From Ulota crispa (taxonomy: Eukaryota > Streptophyta > Bryopsida > Orthotrichales > Orthotrichaceae), in contig OY987244.1 in the NCBI GenBank assembly GCA_963920765.1, positions 32,061,678 to 32,125,677 on the forward strand: DNA of 64,000 nucleotides. The letters run 5' to 3'. Positions within the stretch are counted from its first letter, which is position 1. Each line of letters starts with the position of its first letter. The notes below the pieces were generated by a model. The model saw only the letters and a program-made list of their open reading frames with translations, did not search any database and was not told the DNA's origin. Positions 46,675 through 58,917 of this stretch are shown in pieces. The position numbers and the translations under genes were made by a program.

Positions 46675-48806
46675 AGGTAGGAGCACCCAATTGTAACACA
46701 AACCCCCAAAGTCCCAAAGTCTTGAAGTCCCCTCGGGGAACTTTTGGGATTTTGGGTAGGCTTGTGTGACCTCAATTTTTTACATGATTTTTTGAAACTT
46801 TTTTGTGAGTGTCTAGGAATCTATAAGGTTTGTGGGATGCAAAAACTCATGTGACTATGCCACACAATTCACAAGTTATGGGTTTTTTTTTTGCCAATAG
46901 CAGTTTGAGGGGCATCTTAGGCAAGGGAGAAAATATTAACTTTGAAAGGGGGGAGCAAGGAGGGGATGCCACATGTTGCTCTGGTGGTCCCCATTATTCC
47001 CCTTTCATTTCCAATTAGGAGGTCAGATTGGGCTTTGGAAGCTTCTAAATTTTAGAGCTTTTGAGGTTTTTAATTTTAATTTTAATTTTTTTGACATTTG
47101 AAGTACATGTTCATCTTCAAACACACCATTTGGATTTCCCATATCTAAAAACATGTGGTGGGAAACTTCACTAAAAAAAGTCATAGTGTATTTGCAAAAC
47201 TTGTCATATAGAGGCATTGCAATTTCTTTTAGGATGTGTTTTGTGTCTTCATTTGCCTTGAAAATTGGTTTGCAAAGGTCAAACTTGATTAACTATAAGA
47301 AAAAATTACAACTTTAAGGTCCATAGTGCAAAATATCAGCAAATGTCAGTCAAAGCCATCTGAAATTTTTGGGCACAACGGAAAAAAAAGACTTTTCCCT
47401 TCAAATGCTCACAATTTTCAATCCGTATGGTTAAATGTCATGACATTTTTACCACTTCTTCTTCTACAAGTGCATTACAATATCCTATGGTTAGATTTTC
47501 AAGAACAGCATTTTGTTGAAATTTTTGGTGAACGCAGCAATAGGGGCAGTTTTGAGTGGTTTTTGGCAAAAAATGGCCTTGGTAGTTTAGGGGCTAGCCA
47601 TTCTCTGACATCTAAAATTAAACCTAAAGTAGACACTCTTGCACCTAAACAAGACACAAATGCACCCAAACCAAACATGCAAGTTGACATAAGGGAATAG
47701 AAATTGTGTAGGTGGCAGTTTTTGATTAGGTGTGGCATGCTCTTTTTGTTGTTATGGCATGGTCTTATTGTTGTTGCTTTTTGTAAGGGTCTAGTGTTCA
47801 CAACAAGTGAATGTAGGGAGTTACCTTCAACAATTCATAATTTATTCATACAATTTAAAAAAAAATCCAATTTTTTTTGCTTGAGTTTGTGCCCATTTCC
47901 TAACAAGCACATGCCATTACATTCTCAAAAGAACCTCCAAATCACCACATCTTGGGGGGGGGGGTCATACCCTTTTATAATTGGATACCACCTATGATAA
48001 TGGGGTAATTAAATGGAAGATATTTAGATTTTTTAAGGTAAAATTTTCCTCCCTTTCTTTAGATAAAAAGCTACTTTAGTGTATTTTAGGGTACCCTATA
48101 TTTATTTCTAAATGGTTATACAACCTAACTTTTCAAACCCTATTTTTTTTACAAACCCAAAAGTATCTTAAGATTTTGTGTGTATACGATATTACGATGG
48201 GTTTATAAAAGACTTTGGCCTTTACAAGCATTTGAATTACAAAAAGACACTTTTGGGATGAGAAAACGCAACAAAGAACATGAAGCTGAAGCAAACAACC
48301 AATCAGTCCCACACCACACACAATTTTATACAAACAACCAATTATAGTTCGCCACCACACATAAGCTTAAGCAAAAAACCTATCACAATCCCACATCACA
48401 CACAAGCTTGCACGCTCTAGCCTAGATGTTGAAGTAATTTTGAATAAATTTCCCTCCATTCTTTTCAAAACTTGGACATAACATTCCTCATTTTTCATTC
48501 AAACTTGTCAAATAATAATAATCAAACTCATCCTACTAAACACTTTCTAGAGGATCTTATGTTTCCTACCCTATTTTTTTTCTACATAATTCAAAAATGA
48601 AGACATTATTCACCACCCTATTTTACATATAATGAAGTAATGGACATATTTTTGGTGCTATGGTATTTCTAACAAAAATATAAAATTTACCTCCAATGAA
48701 TAAAAATTGACCCTATTTTTTATCTCACTTAGTTTACTAAAAATTGGAGAGTCACCTTCCCAAGCACCACATCTAAGGTAAGTGTCACATTTGGGTGCTT
48801 CTACCT
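46675..48806. mobile_element. 2.1-kb TA-flanked non-autonomous element, family J
   Basis: Inverted ends AGGTAGGAGCACCCAATTGT and the complement of AGGTAGAAGCACCCAAATGT, with TA on both sides (46673-46674, 48807-48808). It encloses worn G-family sequence (about 47038-47594) and a run of G near 47954. The 124- and 97-residue open frames inside show no transposase motif. It is the longest AGGTAG element here. Confidence 0.65.
47038..47594 (+). repeat. Worn G-family (TTAA type) repeat inside J
   Basis: Resembles the right part of 50549-51467: 'tgaaatttttgggca', 'tatggtt', 'ggcaaaaaatggcctt', ending in a damaged TTTAGGGG terminus. No left end or TTAA remains. Confidence 0.5.
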
Positions 48807-48818
48807 TAGCCATATCCA

Positions 48819-48902
48819 ATTCTGACCACTGAACCTAATGCCGTTCAAATGTATGCTATGGGCACATTTTGAACGGCATAAGGTTCAATGATTGGAATTG
48901 GG
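48819..48902. repeat. Hairpin-forming palindrome between J and K
   Basis: An 84-bp inverted repeat running from CCAATTCTGACCACTGAACC to GGTTCAATGATTGGAATTGG with matching inner arms (GCCGTTCAAATGT and its near complement) and a loop of about 9 bases. It fills the gap between two TA elements. Confidence 0.75.
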
Positions 48903-48904
48903 TA

Positions 48905-49311
48905 AGGTAGGCACATCCATCAGCAACCACCTCCCAATACCGCAGTCTAGTTTTTGGCCGTTCTCCACCCATTGTTGAACCTAAAGTGGAGCACTAAATG
49001 CCACTTGCACAAGCAAATCTTGCCACATGTTAGTTGCTAAGTTGCTTTGAGGCAGTTGGGATTGGGACCATCCTATGCATTTATAGGAACACACTCAAGC
49101 ACTTCCAAGGGTAGTCTAGAGTTACCTATAGGATCCTTTGAGTTGCAACTTTGCTAGTTAATATAAAACATTCTACAATACTTTTTTCCACAAAAATTAC
49201 TTTCCTTGATAGCCTGTTGAAAGACTAACCCTACGGGTTTTTTTTTTGGAATTTTTCAAGACCTTGAGGTGCCCCAAAACCTTAAATGGTCGGGTATGGG
49301 TGTGCCTACCT
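48905..49311. mobile_element. TA-flanked MITE, family K
   Basis: A 407-bp element starting AGGTAGGCACATCCAT and ending ATGGGTGTGCCTACCT, flanked by TA (48903-48904, 49312-49313). Interior not shared with families H, I, J or L. Confidence 0.7.
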
Positions 49312-49313
49312 TA

Positions 49314-50540
49314 TGTCTACCTTAGAGCAATACACACCCCACCATGCATGCCAGCAAGTAAGGAAATTTTGGATAGAATTAAATAGTTTCATCAATGTGT
49401 GCACTTTCATCCATACAATTACTTATATTAGCATATCTCATCCAAAAGTTGGCAAATACGGTACAAACTTGGGGAGGTATTTAGCAAATCCATTCATTTT
49501 CATTCTAAATTTTTCTAGTGTTATGGTCGCCAGGCTCCTTTTGAGGTAAGATTTAGGCAAATTTTTGGTAAGAAAATTTTCTCCGGTTCTAAAGTTTTAT
49601 TATTGTTTTTGTCAAGGTAGAGCAACCTACGCCCTAGAATGCAGGCAAGGAAGGGAAATATGTCTAAAATTAGAACAAATGAATGACACATAAAAGTTCA
49701 TCCAAAAACATGCTAATATAAGCCACTTTCAACCAAAATTTGGCAATTTGGGATTTGTTCTAGGAAGGATCTAGTAATTTCATCCAAATTCTAAGACATA
49801 TTTCTTAGAGTAGCTATTGCCAGCAGACTTTTGTGATAAGATTTAGGCAAAAGTTTGCTAAGAATTTAAACCTTGGACAATTCACATTATGTCCTAAGTC
49901 CAATTGAAATATGAGAATTTGATTAGTGTAGAGCCAAAAGGTGGGACTTGGCACTTCACACTATGTCCCAAGTCCCATGTCTCGGTTGCTTACATGGCAG
50001 CACTTTTTGGAAGTTTTGGCACCAAAGAAGGTGGATTTTCACTCAAGGTTTGGGCCAACCATTTTGCTAGATCCAATTTTTAGCCAAAGTACCATCAAAA
50101 GTTTTGCATATAGTATTCATAGCTTTCTTTAGAAATTGCATTTTTCTTTTGATACACCAACTAAGTTGGGATCTAGCATTGCAATAGGACTTACAAAGAT
50201 GGGACAAGGATCATACTCTTAAACTAGCCCTAAATATTGCATTTATGTTGCCTTAATAATTAGATTGCTTCTGAAAAGTTACCTTGTTTACCATGAAAAG
50301 TTATCTTATGACTTTGGCTACTTGGAGGCCCATAGAACTCTCTAAATACTTGAATTTCACATGATTTACAACTTGCACATAGCAGTTGTTGTTAAGTCCA
50401 TATTTCTGTTAAAATTAATTATAAAAATAATTAATATTGAGGAGAAAAACTACAGTATAAATAAAAAATTATAAAGTGTAAAGTGTCAAGAAATTAGTAT
50501 GGAGCATTCTGAATGTAGCATCTAGTGGAGTCAGTTTACT
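49314..50540. other. Spacer with a worn M-family (hAT-like) repeat
   Basis: From about 49871 to 50236 the sequence starts TTGGACAATTCACATTATG and carries 'ggaagttttggcaccaaag' and 'ggtttgggccaacca', shared with 52660-52904 and, inverted, with 59270-59510. No gene seen. Confidence 0.4.
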
Positions 50541-50548
50541 ATCTTTAA

Positions 50549-51467
50549 CCCCTAAAGGACCATTGTCCCTTTGAGGGACAAATGGGATTTTGGGCATGTA
50601 CCTATGGCTAAACTACTTTGCCTAATTTTCTAAAACTTTATTAAAGGTGAGGAATTCAAAGATCTGCGTGGGAATGTAATTTTTTCTTCATTCTGACATT
50701 TATTGAAGAAGTTATGCATGAAAATCTAGAAAAAGTTGCTCCTTGAGCAACCAAAAACTTCTTTGAAATTTTCATTTTTTTCAAATAAAAATCTGAAATA
50801 GGTTCTTTAGACTTATACAGACATGGGGAGCTTTGAATCATTCAATTTTTATAAATGAGATGAAAGTTATGAAGAGTTTTTATTTGTAGGCAGTTCTAGA
50901 TACTCTACTCTAAAATAAACTTTGAAGTCCTTTATTTTACTCAATTTTCAAATTTTTGGAAAAAAAACAAAACCAAAGGATGTGGATTGTTTATCACAAC
51001 ATTATAACCGTTGGGATTTGCATTTTTCATTTTTATAATTAAATTCTTAACAATTTAGTGTTTTGACTCATTCTCCTTCTTTTTACTTACTATTTTTTCC
51101 CATGTGTTGTATAGTTCCAATTGATTTGAAAATTCTCTGACACATACCTAACTTGGTCTCCTACATGGGAAAATAAACCTCAACTTTGTGTAAAGTAATT
51201 TTTTGCTCTACAAGTGGTCCAAAGCCTTATGAAATTTTTGGGCAATAGGAAAAAAAAATAAAAAAAATCCGCAATTTAGATGTAATATCTCACTCATTTT
51301 TGTGTAGATTGAGTTGATTTTTTTACCACGTGTACCTCTCGTAGTTTACTGTAAGATCTTATGGTTGAATTCTTGTAAAACACTTTTTTCCGTACCACTG
51401 TACTTGCTTCCCCAAAAGTGGCAGTTCTCTGTGTTTTCACAGAAAAAATGGCTTGGTCCTTTAGGGG
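50549..51467 (+). mobile_element. TTAA (piggyBac-like) element, family G
   Basis: A 919-bp element flanked by TTAA (50545-50548, 51468-51471). Both ends read CCCCTAAAGGACCA inward, 14 bases perfect. Close to the left end is a palindrome TTGTCCCT/AGGGACAA with a 3-base loop. No transposase. Ends nearly identical to those of family U although the interiors differ. Confidence 0.9.
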
Positions 51468-51471
51468 TTAA

Positions 51472-52950
51472 GCGCCTAAAAATCATTCAATGCACATACG
51501 ATCAACCTCAGTGAAATTTATTGTCAAAACTAACAACTGAGATTCCAATTTCGTTCTTTAAAAAGTGATGGTGTAGGTAGAAAAAACTTAAGGAAAAAAA
51601 GCAAACAATTCATCCGTTGGATTCGGCAGATGCCTACTGCATTTCCTTTTCGTCAGCTCCAATAATAATCTACAGTAACCGCTGAAAATGAATCAAGGAC
51701 CAAGTCAAGAAAGTACATTCGCACGAATTTAGGAAATCTTTCTCTGTGAGCTCAATGGGCGGTACATCACTTCATCCTGTGTCCCACGTCTCACTTTCCA
51801 CTGAAATATGAAAATCTGATTGGTGTAGAGCAAAAAGTTGGGACTTAGTGCTTTGCACTATACAAGCTAGGGTTTTTTGTGGGTACTGTAGCTACACAGT
51901 TAAAATAGACGTGCCCTATCAAGTGAGGCGGATTTCTCAAAGGACAGTATTGAATTCGTGGATATCGAATCTCACTAATGCAAATTTGGCGATAAATCAC
52001 TAGAAAAAATACCTTGATACAGGCAGTTTACCTTTTATTATTGGGTCTTAATTCAATGTTTCAATACACAAAATGTCATGATTTATGATATCATCTCAAA
52101 GATAATAAAGTAAAAGGTTTTGTATCAAGTTCCAAATTCCTAAATAAGTAAAGTATGTGTTAATTATTAGGGTTTTAGTGAGGTAAGGTCAAGGTTAAGC
52201 TCAAATTTGAAATTGCCCTATTATCATTTCCTCAAAGATTTTCATTGTCATACATGATCATATTTTGTCATTTTCATCATTGGACATCATCTTCTTTTTC
52301 ATGTCTTTTGTGGTCATCTGTAAGTGCTAGCTAAGCTGACAAATTTTAGTTGTTTTTGGTACTTTACAATTGACATTACTATAGCTTAGCCATCAGGGTA
52401 ATAAATTGTATGTCTAATTGAGGTCTTTATAGCTAATGTGCTCTATCTTTTGCAAAGTTTGGTCAAATGAAAAAAAAACTGCACTATGAAATACAAGACT
52501 TTAAGATCATATTCTTCTTTGTAATACATGTAAACCCAAATTTGAAACCAAATCCTAAAAGATATAGATTTAATGAAGATAGTGAAGTGGTAATAGGGGT
52601 GGAGTGATAACTTGATAATAGGATAAACTACATGTATCCAAATATTTATGTTTGCATTGCATTTTGCTTACATAGCAATATTCTTTGGAAGTTTTGGCAT
52701 CAAAGGTGGGTGTTCACTCACGGTTTGGGCTAACAATTTTGCTAGACTCAACTTCCAACTCAAGTCTTACCAATATTTTTGCACAAAAAATTCGTGAATT
52801 TTTTAGTACTCCTTTTTGCTTTTATTAATGTAGCAAAGCTATGTTCTCATGTTGAAATGGGACTTGCAAAGTTGGGACGTGGGGTGTGGTGTGAATTGTC
52901 CCTAAGTTGACCTAGGAACTCTTTGCTCTAAAAGAACAAGGATCTCTTTT
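51472..52950. other. Spacer with worn M-family (hAT-like) repeat
   Basis: Bases 52660-52904 share 'ttctttggaagttttggcat' and 'cggtttgggctaacaattt' with 49871-50236 and end in GTGTGAATTGTCCCTAAG. No gene seen in the rest. Confidence 0.4.
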
Positions 52951-52954
52951 TTAA

Positions 52955-53316
52955 TTTTTGAATGCCTGGTTGGTCACCATGTCTACTTCTATATAGTTAC
53001 TCTATAGTGCTCTACAGTGATGTGGCAAGTGCCCACCCCTTATAATATTGTGTCCGAAAGTTGCAAAAATCAATAGTGCATATGTGCCCTTATGAAAATT
53101 GCAAGAAGAGTAACATGGGACCTAACACCATGTTTGTAAATCTTCTCACAAATTGGACACCTAAAAATATGAGTACATTTAGTGAGATTATTTTTTGCCT
53201 TCCATGATAAACCTTGTGTTTATGATCACTTTTGAAAAAAACCAATAAAAAAACGGCATTTTCCCATCATGCAGAGATTTTTTTTTTGTTATGCAAAGGG
53301 ACTAGGGCGTTTAGGG
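52955..53316 (+). mobile_element. TTAA (piggyBac-like) MITE, family A copy 3
   Basis: A 362-bp element flanked by TTAA (52951-52954, 53317-53320). Left end worn (TTTTTGAATGCCTGGTTGG), right end GGGCGTTTAGGG. Shares 'gaaaattgcaagaag' and 'cttctcacaa' with copies 1 and 2. Confidence 0.8.
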
Positions 53317-53320
53317 TTAA

Positions 53321-54932
53321 TAATGCAAGCTGCTTTATGGAAGTGAGTGGGTTATTGTCAAGATTTGCTTTTGTAAGGGACCATTTGTGGTCATGAGAGT
53401 TTAAGAAGAAATTTGAGCTTCATCAGCTAAAATACGGCATTTCCCATTTTCAACCAAGTTTTACATTAGAATACACTGAATATTTCCTATGTGAATTTCT
53501 TTCTTTACAAAACTAGATCTATTACAATGAATATTTCCAATTTATGTGTTTTTTTCCAGCAATATGATGGGTTCCTTAGCCAGTCATTTTTATGTCAACC
53601 TATTTTTTGCAATTTCAACCGGCTGATTATACACTAAATGCCGGTTCTCTCCCGGACATTGGTGGTGATAGTGGCAGTGGGAATTGCTGAGTTGGCAGGC
53701 ACTTCATCGACTCAACTGGGCTGGGCTGGATCAACTTTTCGAAGATTACTGTAACCTGCTGGAAACTAAAAAAAAAAGCAAAAAAAAGGGGAAATCCTCG
53801 TGTTGACGTCAATCCTTCACGCCTATCAAATGAGACAGCTTGAGTGTGTAGCTTTGATGAGCATCATGAGACGCTGCTTTTCAAAGAGCACGACGACAGC
53901 CCCTAGCGAAGCTTACAAAGAGGAAAGTCACGAACCTGTTGTGGACGAAAAAAGTGCCCGTGTGGGGCAAGTATCATGTAATAGTTGCATATCGATTCGC
54001 AGTCGCCTTCGTAATGCTGCAGGGACCACCACAGCGATGCGTTTGGTGGGGAGGAGGCTACATCTCGGCAACCACCGTGTCATATAAACCGCTACTCATG
54101 ACCTCTCGTACTTAGATAAAGACACCATTCGCATTCACCTGTGATTAATTCCTGGACTTGCATTTATTAGTTCTCTCTCAGCCGCAACCGTGATTCGGTC
54201 TTCACAGCGATTAATTAAAAGCTGAGCAGGAGGAAACATGTTGCAATAAGTAGAGTTATCAACTTACTACTTCAAGTAAACAATCTGAACGAGCAAAAGC
54301 CCGGACACTAATCGAAGCAGCAAAGTTTAGTGCAACTCGCCTGCGGGCAATCCGTGCTTGGAAGCCAGTTGGCTGTGGATACGACCTAAAGATGAAAAGA
54401 AAAGCGCTTTTGACGTCGTAACGGTTGTTCTTGTCTTCGGTGTTCGGCCGTTGCATGTGAGGTCCTGATGGCCGCACCTGTTCGCCTCCACTTCAGTCTT
54501 AAGCGCTCTGTAACCAATTTATACAGGCCTCTCTTGGAATCCCGCTTTCCCCACTTTATAAGGAACGACGGCCGTCTTCCCCTCAGTGGGCTGGGAGTTC
54601 ACTCTATCGCTGCAGCAACCTGTATTTTCCTGAGCCCACCACGGATCATTCCCCGGATTCCGATAAAGAGAATCCACGCACATGCTTGCAAAATGGCAGA
54701 TTTCGAAAGCTCCAACGAGCAAAAGGAAGAGCTGCTGTTCAAAAAGATGGGGAGATGTCCATGCATACTGAACGATATTGTTTGAACGGGAGCTGTATCT
54801 AGAGTCTGATGTAGCAGCGATGCATAAAAATGCAGATGCTTTACCTCAGTGAGATTACGAGTTTTTGCTCTTGAAAACTTGAATCTCTCTTCGGAAAGTC
54901 GAAGACCTGCAGTGAAGACTATTGTCATCAAA
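53321..54932 (+). other. Region upstream of the 55-58 kb gene, status of open frames unknown
   Basis: From about 53800 the sequence is richer in G+C. It contains open frames of 95 (53800-54087) and 105 residues (54468-54785) on the plus strand, and a 72-residue frame on the minus strand. None resembles a known protein. They could be 5' exons or leader of the next gene, or a small separate gene. Left unassigned. Confidence 0.3.
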
Positions 54933-57900
54933 ATGGATCACAAAAGACGAGGAGCACCAGAGGGACCACTTGCGCGCAAGCGCTTGAAGGATCAATCACA
55001 TGCAGCTTCATCTCCTTCGTCGATTATGTTTCAGCTCGAAGGTCCTCCTGGCGCACCTCACAGCAAGTCCATGAGGAATGTCGCGGCCAGAGAACCACAG
55101 GACTTGGACAAAATGGTCGAAGATTCTGCTTACAGGCAGATGTTGCCGGTGGTGAAGAGGGTAAGATTGAACCTCGAAACACTTCGTCCATTATAAGCAT
55201 GCTTCTCTTAGGGCCTGACTGTTGTCCACATTTCCAATGTGAACCCTCGAGAGAACATAGATGCATTGAGGAAATTCTAATTCTTGCTCCATAGCAAAGT
55301 CTCAACAACTTTGTTTTCCTTGGGGTTCGTTCTCCGTGCTGAAGGAGCTGGAGTACAAGCGAGATGTGGATATGGCACTTATCCGCCGGGGCATGAAGCG
55401 AATGAGCGGGACCGATAAAGAGGAAATGGTTTGCGCGATCTGCCGGCAGGACAAAAAATTCAAGGGCTGGGACGCGTTGCTGATCCATGCCGAAAGATTC
55501 ATGAAGGAGAATGCACGGCAGCACCGTGGCTATTTTCGTGCTCTCAAGCAGGCCCTCCGTGAAGACGAAAGCTTGGACTCCAACAAAAAATGCCATACGG
55601 ACTTCGGCCGGGAGGTCGTCGAGAGTGCTGCTCCTCCATGTTGTTCCTCCAGCAAGCCTGGTCAGGCAGGTCAGGGCATTTTCTTTGCCACTTCTGTCTC
55701 ATCTTCCTTGTCCAATTTTTCACCAGTCAAGCAGTGTGCAGCAAGATCTTCTATGTCAAAATTTGCAAAATGTGAGAATGCCTCGACGGTTTTCTTGAGG
55801 ATCAATTTGACTTCACGAGAAGTGGATTGAATGGAAGCCATAGCTAATATTCGTTGACTAGATTCAAGCATTTGAGGACATTGATAGCTAAATTCTTGAG
55901 AAGAGAATTCATTGAATTGCGCGATGGTTGCTGTAGGTGAGAATGGGAAGCTGACGCCCTGGAAACCCAACATCTTGCTTGTGCGGGATGACAAGCTCAA
56001 TGAAGTAGAGCGAATCATTTGCCCATGGCCATCTCATCGGGAGAGTGACGATGGGCGCCACGCCTGCACCGTGCTTGACAGGGCGGCGAGGCCTCGGCTG
56101 AAGGAAATTCTTGCAGTGTACAGCTCGGGGAAAGATGACAAGCGCAATGTGTTCGTATTTCCAGCTGAAGAGGTCAGCAGCTTTTCTGCCGTCACGACCA
56201 TGTTAGAGCACAATCTATAAATTGTCAGAACGTCAGGATTCGTTGTATTGAAGAACACAAGACCTATAATTGCTTGGTCTGCAAACTTGAACAGGAATAC
56301 ATTGTACAGATGCCGCAAGCTTATTCTGAAAAAATCCATTGTTGAGTAAACAATGAAAATGTACATGGATGGATGTTTATACAGGTCGGCTACATTGATG
56401 GGAAAGAGTTGACACTCGCATGCCAGAAGGAGCACAAAGCGCTTGAGTTCAACTGTGACGACCATCGTAATCTCGACATGAAAAGCAACGAGAAGGCTAC
56501 TTCAGCCTCCGTTTACAACATGACCGTGAAAGGGTACACATTTCCAATCAGCTATCAGAATTGCCGAAATATTTAGATGTTAAGATGATGCAGCAGAAAT
56601 TTAAGTTTCAGTAACACGAGGTTGCATGGGGCATTCTTTCTTACTTCCAAATGTTTGCCACAGGTGGAAAAACATGAAGGAGAAGCACGGATTGAAGCTT
56701 TTACCGGAGAAGGATGTATATGGGCGGAGGGGAGAGTTGTTCGATGACGGAAAATTTGATCGTATCAATAAAATCATGACCCGTTGGACGAACAACTTCA
56801 AAGCCATCAACCGCAACTTCGAAGTCCAACGTTCGTTCAGGGATGGCCGCAGGGTGCGTTAATAGCCTCTTCTCCTCAACCCGTACCTGAAAACACACTA
56901 CTGTGTTAGAGTAAGATCTGGTGCAGGATTTTTCAATGTGACACACCGCAAGTGGTGTATGAACTGGAATGGTAATGAGCTCTGCGTAAATATGACCACT
57001 GCAGATGTACGAGCTGGACCGAGTCTGGCAAGATGATTTGAAACGAATAGATAGTTACGCTCCCTCCACTAAGAAGAAAGTGCGGTGCCAAATCAATGCT
57101 ATCGAAGGAGAGCTCAAAAAGGAGCAGCTCGTGTGGTTACAAGAGGTGGAGGATGTCAGAGAGCAGTTCCAAAGAATGGCGGACAGTATGAAAAAAGAAG
57201 AGTATGTACCGTATTTATTGCTGATCTGTAGAACTATCCCTTATTTGACAGTCTTCAGGTTGATCGAGTTTGTGCTTCGTCATCGGTTACTATTCTTATA
57301 GTTCGTTACAGGCCATTTCACTAGATCTCGGTATCTTTTCGGGTAACATGTGCGACCTAACAGGGTTACTTCATACACATTGGCAGGGAAGAAACCACTT
57401 TGAGAAACCTGCGATGGAAAGAAAGAAGCATGAAGAAGCAACAAAAAATGGAACATGAACGGATGCGCATAGAAAACCTCCAGCGGCTTGGCCGAGTCAA
57501 ATCCGATATGCTATCGAAAAAATACAAGGTGCGTTCGGCATTGGGAATGGAAATTGGAGGAGTATCCTGTTTTCTATCTGCTCCATGAGCTTTTCAACAG
57601 AACGTTACAACACATTCAACATAGGCAGCGACGAACATGATAGAGCACCACTATAAACTTTGTTAAGAGCGAGAATTATATATCCAGCCTAATTGTAAGA
57701 TAACCTTTTGTTTCTGGAGTGCAGCGTAACGTGGAAGGACAATTGATGGTGGAGACATGGATTGACGAGTATCAGAGGCTATGGCGAGAATCATGTAAAG
57801 CAAAGAATGAACGACAGCGTCTTCAATCAATACATGATAAAGTCCACACCAAAGCGTATCTCACCAAGTGAGAAGCTTGCACGCCGTCCTCTTTCGCGTT

Positions 57901-58204
57901 CTACACACTTTGCCGATGCGAAATAACCTTTTCGATTAGCAAGCTTTCTCAAATTCTGCAAAATCGCAAATGTTATGTGATTTAGTACAAAGTTACAAAC
58001 TCACTATTCAGCTGTTGTTTGCACAGCTTATTGACATCTTGATCTTTTGGTCGCAGGAAGCGGGAGTGTCCTATATGTTTTGAGCTGTTCAGGAAGCAGG
58101 AAGTTACAATGAGGACCAGCGATGATCGCTTCAACCAGTTCTTTCCAGTGAATAAATTGTGTTTGGACTTGATGTGTCCACAAAGACACAAATTCCTTTC
58201 GTAA
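54933..58204 (+). CDS. Unassigned zinc-finger/coiled-coil protein (about nine exons)
   Basis: Exons: 54933-55151 (or 55159), 55345-55669, 55937-56172, 56385-56533, 56664-56853, 57005-57201, 57387-57528, 57725-57867, 58057-58204. All junctions from exon 2 on join in phase with GT-AG borders. The exon 1 to 2 junction is unsettled: the stronger donor (AG|GTAAGA) is out of phase, a weaker one at 55151 fits. About 580 aa. Visible parts: a basic N-terminus (MDHKRRGAPEGPLARKRLKD), a CAIC-x14-H-x11-H zinc-binding pattern (about residues 103-133), charged helical segments in exons 6-8 likely to form coiled coils, and a second CPIC pair in the last exon (KRECPICFELF) followed by C and H residues. The zinc pattern then coiled-coil order recalls the zf-XS/XS proteins of RNA-directed DNA methylation (SGS3, IDN2), but no XS or XH motif is clear. 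I do not recognise the family; the role is open. Confidence 0.6.
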
Positions 58205-58917
58205 TTTTCTTTCTTTTGCTTCTCGTCTGCGCTTCTGGCATTCTAATCGCACCTGGACATCTTTCTCATGTGTGACGGATTAGGACCCTCGCACTGTCAG
58301 ACGTTCGAACTCCCCGTTTCTGCAGAAAATTGCATTGCAATCGATCGACTCCAAGCGAGACACGTCAAAACGAACACGTGATTTGTCACTTGGTGTCGTC
58401 ATCATGTGCTATGCCGACAGTATTCGAACACGAGCATCTCAAAGTTGGACTCCCTTCACAAGAAACTGGACACGGTTTGAAAGAAACTCTTAACCTGCTA
58501 TGCTAACGCTTGACACTTCACTGACCTTGCGAGTTGCGACGAACTAAGCTCTGCAACTGGTGTCTCTTTGCTGGATCCTAAGCAAATCGATCAAACGAAA
58601 TATCTAAAAGAAAATTAAACAAATTAACTTCTTCTTCCAGAGTTCAATTAGGTCAAGACGAGTCAGCCACGAGATATGAAATTACGACAATAGCACGAGA
58701 AAACTCTGCCAGGCCAGAGTTGCTTCATGTTCGAAGGGAAGTGAAATGCAGTCCACCATACCTGCTTGTCAAAGCTCCATGTCGGAGCAGGAGGAAAGTG
58801 GCTTCCCGATTCTTACTGCTGCCGAACCTCCGCAGCAAGAATGGGCAAATTAGGCACCGGACTGGTTCAACAATCACATCGAGAGACTCGAATTGCCGCT
58901 CATGTTTGGAAATTCGA
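58205..58917. other. 3' flank of the unassigned gene
   Basis: Mixed composition; short open frames at 58720-58972 without recognisable relatives. The gene's last exon may have alternative continuations here. Confidence 0.35.

Noticed and set aside
47326-47997. Frames of 124 and 97 residues inside element J as a transposase
   Set aside because: No DDE/DDD or zinc-finger motif; they overlap worn G-family repeat sequence and a G-run.
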